The notes under the pieces were generated by a model. The model saw only the letters and a list, made by a program, of their open reading frames with translations. It had not been told where the DNA came from and did not search any database. Position numbers and translations under genes: made by a program. DNA of 6,463 nt. Source: JAAXTX01 sp037139695. GTDB taxonomy: Bacteria; Patescibacteriota; Minisyncoccia; Moranbacterales; UBA1568. The stretch is from NCBI GenBank assembly GCA_037139695.1, contig JBAXFX010000066.1, positions 1-6,463 on the forward strand. Reading direction: 5' to 3'. Below are positions 1 through 3,923 of this stretch, piece by piece; within the stretch, counting starts at the first letter, position 1, and every line of letters starts with the position of its first letter.

Positions 1-2
1 CT

Positions 3-49
3 CGAAATTTTCGGATTTACAGCTCGACATGAGATTTGAGATAGATACT
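3..49. repeat. 47-bp direct repeat, copy 1 (end of an element cut by the window edge)
   Basis: This stretch is identical over 47 bases to 3781-3827, by direct reading. It contains the near-palindrome CGAAATTTTCGG and ends in TGAGATTTGAGATAGATACT, the same right end as the inverted-repeat element between secF and secD. Here the end continues as ...GATACTAAG, which matches the reverse complement of the left end of that element (CTTAGTATC) better than its own right end does. Most likely this is the right terminus of a second copy whose body lies outside the window. Confidence 0.85.
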
Positions 50-80
50 AAGAAACCACCTCATCGGGAGCCGGTGCCTG

Positions 81-111
81 AAAATAAAAAACGCCGCTCA
101 TTATGAGGGCG
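81..111 (-). terminator. Intrinsic terminator overlapping the stop codon of the 101-622 gene
   Basis: On the minus strand CGCCCTCA pairs with TGAGCGGCG (one bulged base) around a TAA loop. A run of six T, an A and four T follows. The loop is the stop codon of the gene at 101-622, so the last codons of the gene form the left arm. GC-rich stem plus T-tract is the classic rho-independent form. Confidence 0.75.
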
Positions 112-622
112 CTTTTGCCTTTTGAAGGAACGGCAGGCCACGGCAACCAGGCCGACAAAGAGCAACGCATGAACCACCAAAACTATTATTTCCAAGTTCC
201 GGAACCCGTCCGGTCGTAAAAACTTCGTACAGGAAACATTTCACGTCCCCGTATCCGATACTCATATGATAATATCCGTGATCGGTTCCCACCGTCCTGA
301 CGGCAAGATTTAGCATCCCATTCACATCACGATAGATGGTCCCGACCCGCCTGATACCCGAGGTACCGAATTCCGTCGCCTTCACTTCGACATGCGTCTG
401 ATTTACAGGTCCAGATACCTCATCCGTCATATCCGACAAGAGCGAACATACGATACAACGTATCATATTCGGTTCTATCCATCGCTTGAATCGGGAATGT
501 ATTCCGACATACGAATAATACAACCCTACGGTCTCACCCTTTTCGCACCGGTCGACGATATGTACGTCCGGTCTTCCCGTCCTATTCGGTCGTTCTATCC
601 TGATTTCGATATCCGGCATCAT
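101..622 (-). CDS. Unrecognised protein, 173 aa (possibly frameshifted near the 3' end)
   Basis: I do not recognise a family. The gene is supported by an excellent ribosome binding site (AAGGAGG, 628-634) and a terminator at its end. Two adjacent ATG codons (622 and 619) lie 5 and 8 bases from that site, and either could be used. The first ~140 residues look like a soluble beta-rich domain, with many aromatic and Gly residues such as GLYYSYVG and HGYYHMSIGYGD, and no signal peptide. The last ~35 residues turn oddly Cys/Gly-rich (GGSCVALCRPGCRG). In the +1 frame the same DNA instead encodes a hydrophobic helix followed by a basic tail, so a frameshift at the A5 run 218-222 is possible. It lies downstream of tyrS on the same strand, probably as a separate transcript. 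The gene itself is likely real; function unknown. Confidence 0.7.
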   Translation of the reverse strand: MMPDIEIRIERPNRTGRPDVHIVDRCEKGETVGLYYSYVGIHSRFKRWIEPNMIRCIVCSLLSDMTDEVSGPVNQTHVEVKATEFGTSGIRRVGTIYRDVNGMLNLAVRTVGTDHGYYHMSIGYGDVKCFLYEVFTTGRVPELGNNSFGGSCVALCRPGCRGLPFLQKAKAPS

Positions 623-627
623 GATAG

Positions 628-634
628 CCTCCTT
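628..634 (-). promoter_or_regulatory. Strong Shine-Dalgarno site for the 101-622 gene
   Basis: The minus strand reads AAGGAGG, a full anti-16S match, 5 bases before ATG at 622 and 8 bases before ATG at 619. It decides the start region. None of the four other minus-strand genes here has a comparable site. Confidence 0.8.
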
Positions 635-668
635 CGTTTATTTTCGTTGGTAAAGACACAGTGTTTCC

Positions 669-697
669 AGGATACGGGAAAAGCCGATTCCTATCAA
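669..697 (-). promoter_or_regulatory. Candidate sigma70-type promoter for the 101-622 gene
   Basis: On the minus strand TTGATA (692-697) and TATCCT (669-674) are separated by exactly 17 bases. The -35 matches consensus at 5 of 6 positions, the -10 at 4 of 6. The -35 coincides with the loop of the putative tyrS terminator at 679-706, so one or both calls may be chance. The predicted leader would be about 40 bases, ending at the strong ribosome binding site. Confidence 0.4.
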
Positions 698-706
698 GGA
701 ACCGGC
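679..706 (-). terminator. Probable intrinsic terminator of tyrS
   Basis: Minus strand GCCGGTTCC pairs with GGAATCGGC (9 pairs, one G-T) around a TTGATA loop and is followed by TTTT then CCC. It lies 25 bases after the tyrS stop codon. The short T-run makes it a moderate terminator. Confidence 0.55.
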
Positions 707-731
707 CTGTTCGGGATTCTCTATGTGAATA

Positions 732-1931
732 TCAGAACGTGATCCGGACAAAGCCGGTCTTGCCGATCTTCATAACTTTGCCGTCATGCTCGCTTTTGGC
801 CAGTACGAGCCCCCAATCGGATATCTTCTCGTCGCCGATCGAAACACCGCCCTGTTCGATCTTGCGCCGTGCATCCGCCCTGCTCGTCGCGTTGTCGGAC
901 CGGACGATAAAATCGACAAGGCCTTCCGAATCGCCACTGAGAGACATTTCCGGGATATCCTTCGGCACTTCCCGCTTCGAGAACGCCGTGACGAAATATT
1001 CTTCCGCGACTTCGGCCGGCTCCTCGCCGTGATACATGCGGACGATCTCCTTGGCGAGTCTCATCTTCGCGTCACGCGGGTTGAGTGTCCCGGCCTTCAT
1101 TCCCTCGAGCATGCCGTCCACCTCCGACATCGGGATGCGCGTCGCGTGGACGAAGTAGGTCTCAATCAATTCATCGGGAATACTCATCACCTTGCCGAAC
1201 ATGTCGGTCGGTTCATCGGAAAGATTGATCGTATTCCCCCAGCTCGAGCTCATCTTTCGTCCGTCGACTCCAGGAATAAGGTTCACCGTCACGATGTCCT
1301 GCGGTTCCTGGCCATACTTCGACTGAAGCGTCCGCCCCGCCAGGACATTGAACCGCTGGTCCGTCCCGCCGATCTCGACGTCCGCCCTCACCTGCACGCT
1401 GTCGTACCCCTGCATCAGCGGGTAGAGCACCTCCCGAAGCGACACCCGCTTTCCGGCATCGAGCCTCTTTTTGATGTTCTCGCGTGAGATGAACTCGTGC
1501 ACTGAGAACGCGTCGGCCTGTTCGCCGATCTCGAGAAATCCGAGATCACGAAGCCATTCGGCGTTGAAATGCCGCTCGACGGAATCCATATCGAGCACCT
1601 TGGCCGCCTGATCGAAATACGAACCCATATTATATTCCACCGTCGCGGCGTCGAGCATCGGCCGCTCAGCCTCCTTGTCGCTCGTATCACCGATAAGCCC
1701 CGTAAAATTACCGACGATCAACACCACCTGGCAACCGAGTTCCTGAAAATCGCGTAACTTGAGCAGTGCGACGGACCGACCAAGATGGATGTTCGGGCTT
1801 GTCGGATCGATACCGAGTTTCACGCGAAGCTTCTCACCCGCCAAAAGTCGCTTCTTCAAATGCTCCCGGTCGATCACTTCGGCCACGCCACGTGTCAGGA
1901 GCTCGTCGATTTTCGATTCTCGTTCATTCAT
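732..1931 (-). CDS. tyrS: Tyrosyl-tRNA synthetase (tyrosine--tRNA ligase)
   Basis: This class I synthetase charges tRNA-Tyr with tyrosine using ATP in the cytoplasm. The 399-residue protein is full length. The N-terminal Rossmann domain has GIDPTSPNIHLGR at 40-52, where HLGR is the HIGH-type ATP motif, followed by VGNFTGLIGDTSDKEAERP. The tyrosine and central pocket region is YPLMQGYDSVQ (170-180) with GGTDQRFN (188-195). The second ATP motif is KMSSSWGN at 226-233, a KMSKS variant with Ser in place of the second Lys. The C-terminal ~60 residues (about 338-399) look like an S4 RNA-binding domain (SRADARRKIEQGGVSIGDEKI). The length, HLGR and GGTDQ suggest the bacterial type-2 (TyrZ-like) branch. 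The start at 1931 has no Shine-Dalgarno site but lies ~30 bases after a promoter-like extended -10. It ends in TGA, showing that UGA is a stop here. Confidence 0.97.
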   Translation of the reverse strand: MNERESKIDELLTRGVAEVIDREHLKKRLLAGEKLRVKLGIDPTSPNIHLGRSVALLKLRDFQELGCQVVLIVGNFTGLIGDTSDKEAERPMLDAATVEYNMGSYFDQAAKVLDMDSVERHFNAEWLRDLGFLEIGEQADAFSVHEFISRENIKKRLDAGKRVSLREVLYPLMQGYDSVQVRADVEIGGTDQRFNVLAGRTLQSKYGQEPQDIVTVNLIPGVDGRKMSSSWGNTINLSDEPTDMFGKVMSIPDELIETYFVHATRIPMSEVDGMLEGMKAGTLNPRDAKMRLAKEIVRMYHGEEPAEVAEEYFVTAFSKREVPKDIPEMSLSGDSEGLVDFIVRSDNATSRADARRKIEQGGVSIGDEKISDWGLVLAKSEHDGKVMKIGKTGFVRITF

Positions 1932-1969
1932 AGTGGTTCAGATAGGCAAAAGGATTCGTCTCTGTCTCT

Positions 1970-1978
1970 ATTGTATCA
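1970..1978 (-). promoter_or_regulatory. Extended -10 promoter upstream of tyrS
   Basis: The minus strand reads TGATACAAT, i.e. TG-N-TACAAT, an extended -10 element with 5 of 6 matches to TATAAT. No good -35 is visible (ATCTTA at the 17-base spacing), which is usual for extended -10 promoters. Transcription would begin near 1963, giving a leader of about 30 bases without a Shine-Dalgarno site. Confidence 0.5.
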
Positions 1979-1995
1979 CAACGCCATGAACGTAA

Positions 1996-2016
1996 GATTC
2001 CCGCATGCGCGGGAAT
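1996..2016. repeat. REP-like hairpin (ATTCCCGC...GCGGGAAT)
   Basis: ATTCCCGC (1997-2004) and GCGGGAAT (2009-2016) form a perfect 8-bp stem with an ATGC loop. The minus strand reads TCATTCCCGCGCATGCGGGA, the general form of an extragenic palindrome that I know from many unrelated bacterial genomes. It sits just upstream of the tyrS promoter and has no T-tract, so I do not call it a terminator. A partial unit, CATTCCCG, follows at about 2039-2046. Confidence 0.75.
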
Positions 2017-2057
2017 GACAGAGGCGTGTTTTGTCTTTCATTCCCGACCCCGTAAAA

Positions 2058-2071
2058 TCGCAAAAATGCGA
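2058..2071. other. Small hairpin in the tyrS upstream spacer
   Basis: TCGCA and TGCGA pair over five bases around an AAAA loop. It is short and has no clear role. With the REP-like hairpin and the 7-nt tandem repeats it is one of the few recognisable items in the 281-base spacer 1932-2212, where I see no gene. Confidence 0.3.
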
Positions 2072-2169
2072 CCATGGAATACACGCTTTTTTTCATCTGC
2101 GACTTTCGCCTGCACACTCTTAATTCCGTACCTTTCTGAGTATCCATTCGGTGCTCGCTGCTCTCTATC

Positions 2170-2210
2170 TACCATATACCATCCCCCACATTTTTCGCTT
2201 TACGCTTTAC
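2170..2210. repeat. Short 7-nt tandem repeats in the spacer
   Basis: Two 7-base units occur in tandem: TACCATA-TACCAT at 2170-2182 and CGCTTTA-CGCTTTA-C at 2196-2210. Each has only about two copies, but the same 7-base spacing recurs with different words at 2552-2580, 2621-2651 and 2726-2740. They end three bases before the stop codon of the 2213-2527 gene. Confidence 0.6.
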
Positions 2211-2212
2211 AT

Positions 2213-2527
2213 TTATTTGATCCCGTACTTCCGCTTCATCAGTCGGTATTGGTCGTCGGAAATCATGTGGTTCTTACGCATCTCCTCGATCGAAGCGATG
2301 ATATGCGCCTTGTTCTTCTCGATATTCTTCGGCGTCATGGTCTTTTCGATCGTCTTCTTCTGTTCTTCCGGACTCATCTTGAGAAAGCGTTTCATCGCGA
2401 ATTTCTCAGCCATGTTCATATCCTCGGGCTTGGGCGCGCCTGGAAACGCCGCGAGTTGTTCCTCGAAGCTCTTCTCGTCGCCTTTCTTCTCCTTGTCCTT
2501 CCCCTTGCCTTTGAAGATGTTCAACAT
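2213..2527 (-). CDS. Small charged helical protein with SHOCT-like C-terminus, 104 aa
   Basis: The product has no membrane segment or signal peptide. Residues 4-20 are a Lys/Glu/Asp-rich flexible region, 21-36 are linker-like (FPGAPKPED), and 37-85 look helical and strongly charged. The last ~26 residues (78-103, IEEMRKNHMISDDQYRLMKRKYGI) fit the short SHOCT-type pattern: hydrophobic-x-x-hydrophobic, a turn, I-[ST]-x-x-[QE]-[YF], then K-x-K. That resemblance is by eye and is inference. The ATG at 2527 is the only good start, because an in-frame TGA lies about 30 bases upstream. No Shine-Dalgarno site is visible. It sits between secF and tyrS on the same strand, in spacers full of short repeats. 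Codon use and the coherent amphipathic pattern support a real gene; function unknown. Confidence 0.75.
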   Translation of the reverse strand: MLNIFKGKGKDKEKKGDEKSFEEQLAAFPGAPKPEDMNMAEKFAMKRFLKMSPEEQKKTIEKTMTPKNIEKNKAHIIASIEEMRKNHMISDDQYRLMKRKYGIK

Positions 2528-2531
2528 AATC

Positions 2532-2580
2532 GGAATGGAATAATGAATAGGGAATCAAGGAATAAGAATCAGGAATAAGG
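2532..2580. repeat. GAAT-rich 7-nt periodic repeat
   Basis: Seven GAAT words occur in 49 bases. From 2552 they fall into regular 7-base units (GAATCAA, GGAATAA, GAATCAG, GAATAAG). The array starts five bases upstream of the start codon at 2527, so it forms most of that gene's leader. Confidence 0.7.
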
Positions 2581-2619
2581 TCGAAAAGATTTTCCTCCTT
2601 TATCGATGCTCCCCGTTCT

Positions 2620-2651
2620 CATTGAACATTGGAAATTAATCATTGAAAATC
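2620..2651. repeat. ATTGAAA-type 7-nt periodic repeat
   Basis: Reading from 2621 the units are ATTGAAC, ATTGGAA, ATTAATC, ATTGAAA, ATC: four degenerate copies with exact 7-base spacing. The word differs from the GAAT array next to it but the period is the same. Confidence 0.6.
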
Positions 2652-2679
2652 GTATCCTCCGCTTCGCCGTTCTCAACCA

Positions 2680-2740
2680 GTTAGCGCGTTAACCCGTGAA
2701 CTCGTTATCGTTAATTACTCCCTGCTATCCGTTATCCGTT
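2680..2740. repeat. GTTA-type 8-nt and TATCCGT 7-nt repeats overlapping the end of secF
   Basis: GTTA or GTGA recurs at 2680, 2688, 2696 and 2704, exactly eight bases apart. It is followed by TATCCGT in tandem at 2726-2732 and 2733-2739. The second array contains the secF stop codon (2732-2734). The 8-base GTTAAC-type unit reappears as a cleaner tandem repeat at 3862-3882, next to the end of secD. Confidence 0.6.
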
Positions 2741-3631
2741 CTCTCTCATCTTGTACCGCGTCACAAGGAGCGCGGAGGCGACGAAAATCGAGGAATAGGT
2801 CCCGAAGGTGACACCGAGCAAGAGCGCGATCGCAAACCAACGGATACCTTCGCCACCGAAGGCTGCGACCGCGGCAAGTACGATGAGCACGGTAAGTGAG
2901 GTGTTGATAGAACGCGACATTGTCTCGTTCACCGAACGGTTCGCGATATCCTCGAAGTCGGACTTGGCTCGCGACCGGAGCAGGTTCTCGCGGATCCGGT
3001 CGTACACGACGATGGTATCGTTCACCGAATAACCGAGAATCGTCAGAAGCGCCGCGATGAACGGCACGCCGACCTCGACCCCGAAAAACTTCCCGAAGAC
3101 CGCGAAAAACCCGGTCGTGATAAGAAGGTCGTGCGCGAGCGCGATGACCGCGCCCCAACCGTATTCCCACGACCCGATCGGGAGGGAGACTTTCCGGAAT
3201 GCGAAGGCAATATAGGCCGCAATCGCGATGACCGAGATAATCGTCCCCCAGATGGCGCTCGTCCGGATATCGCCGGACACGGAAGCACCGATGAAGTCCG
3301 ACTGGACCACCGTGAGACCCGGGTCAACCGTTTTCAATCCGTCGAGCACTTGGGCATTCACCGCATCGTCGGAAGCAAGGAACTTGATGATCGCGCCGTT
3401 GTCTCCGGTCGCCTGCACGGTGAGACTCCGAAGATCGAGTGTCGCGAGCGCACCTTCTATTTCCGAAACCTGCGGAGCCGGCGTCTTCGCGAATCGAACC
3501 TCGATCATCGTGCCACCTTTGAAATCGAGTCCGAGCCGCAGGCCGAACACGGCGATTGCCACAATCGAAAGCACGGCCAGCACGCCCGATATCCAATAGG
3601 TGTATTTCCGCTTCTGGATGATTTGAATCAT
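2732..3631 (-). CDS. secF: Protein translocase subunit SecF
   Basis: SecF pairs with SecD in the cytoplasmic membrane and helps complete export through SecYEG using the proton gradient. The 299-residue protein is full length with six predicted membrane segments. TM1 is at about 11-33, followed by the family motif LGLDFKGGT (33-41). An extracytoplasmic domain spans about 42-120. The remaining helices lie at about 125-146, 158-180, 188-210, 243-260 and 265-290. The TM4 signature GYSVNDTIVVYDRIREN (200-216) carries Asp205, the position expected for the conserved proton-path Asp. GTYSSIFVA (277-285) is the usual C-terminal motif. It follows secD in the normal order, but 292 bases away rather than tightly coupled. 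No Shine-Dalgarno site precedes the ATG, and the inverted-repeat element ends about nine bases upstream. The stop codon lies inside a 7-nt tandem repeat. Confidence 0.96.
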   Translation of the reverse strand: MIQIIQKRKYTYWISGVLAVLSIVAIAVFGLRLGLDFKGGTMIEVRFAKTPAPQVSEIEGALATLDLRSLTVQATGDNGAIIKFLASDDAVNAQVLDGLKTVDPGLTVVQSDFIGASVSGDIRTSAIWGTIISVIAIAAYIAFAFRKVSLPIGSWEYGWGAVIALAHDLLITTGFFAVFGKFFGVEVGVPFIAALLTILGYSVNDTIVVYDRIRENLLRSRAKSDFEDIANRSVNETMSRSINTSLTVLIVLAAVAAFGGEGIRWFAIALLLGVTFGTYSSIFVASALLVTRYKMRENG

Positions 3632-3639
3632 AGGAGAAA

Positions 3640-3830
3640 CTTAGTATCTATCTCAAATCTCACCACGACAATAAGGAAAAAAATCCGCTTGCCGGCTGAA
3701 ATCCGAAAATTTCGAGCGAAAATCATGAAAAATGAGGAAGGCTACTGTCGTAACCTGACGATTTTTGAATGATTTGCAGCCGAAATTTTCGGATTTACAG
3801 CTCGACATGAGATTTGAGATAGATACTTAC
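3640..3830. mobile_element. ~190-bp inverted-repeat element (MITE-like) between secD and secF
   Basis: The outer arms AGTATCTATCTCAAATCTCA (3643-3662) and its exact reverse complement (3808-3827) enclose inner arms AAATCCGAAAATTTCG (3699-3714) and its exact complement (3781-3796), leaving a 66-base centre. No coding capacity is visible. The right half is repeated exactly at 3-49, so at least one more copy lies next to this window. A TTA occurs at both outer edges and could be a target duplication, but this is weak. The element lies directly before secF and in its RNA would form a long hairpin, so a regulatory or processing role is an alternative to a small mobile element. Confidence 0.65.
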
Positions 3831-3857
3831 AACTGATGACCGGGAACGGGATCGTCA

Positions 3858-3883
3858 GCGTGTTAACGGGTTAACGGGTTGGG
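3858..3883. repeat. GTTAACGG 8-nt tandem repeat after secD
   Basis: GTTAACGG occurs twice in tandem from 3862, followed by GTTGGG. It has the same unit type and 8-base spacing as the GTTA array at 2680-2707. It lies 41 bases beyond the secD stop codon, between that gene and the inverted-repeat element. Confidence 0.65.
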
Positions 3884-3923
3884 ATACTAAACAACATGGG
3901 ACAAGAAACGGGAAACGCTACGA

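Noticed and set aside
732..734. UGA recoded as an amino acid (as in some candidate phyla)
   Set aside because: TGA ends tyrS at the family's normal C-terminus, and genes here use TGG for Trp and normal glycine codons; standard code fits.
1996..2016. REP-like hairpin as a terminator for the 2213-2527 gene
   Set aside because: No T-tract follows on either strand.
2596..2602. AAGGAGG on the minus strand as a ribosome binding site
   Set aside because: No start codon lies 4-12 bases downstream, and the nearest gene begins about 70 bases further with an in-frame stop between.
3641..3829. TTA target-site duplication flanking the inverted-repeat element
   Set aside because: Only three bases, partly inside the arms, and the other copy at 3-49 ends differently (TAA); not enough to claim.
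3..3830. CRISPR array
   Set aside because: The 47-bp repeat has only two direct copies 3.8 kb apart plus an inverted partner, with no regular spacers and no cas genes.
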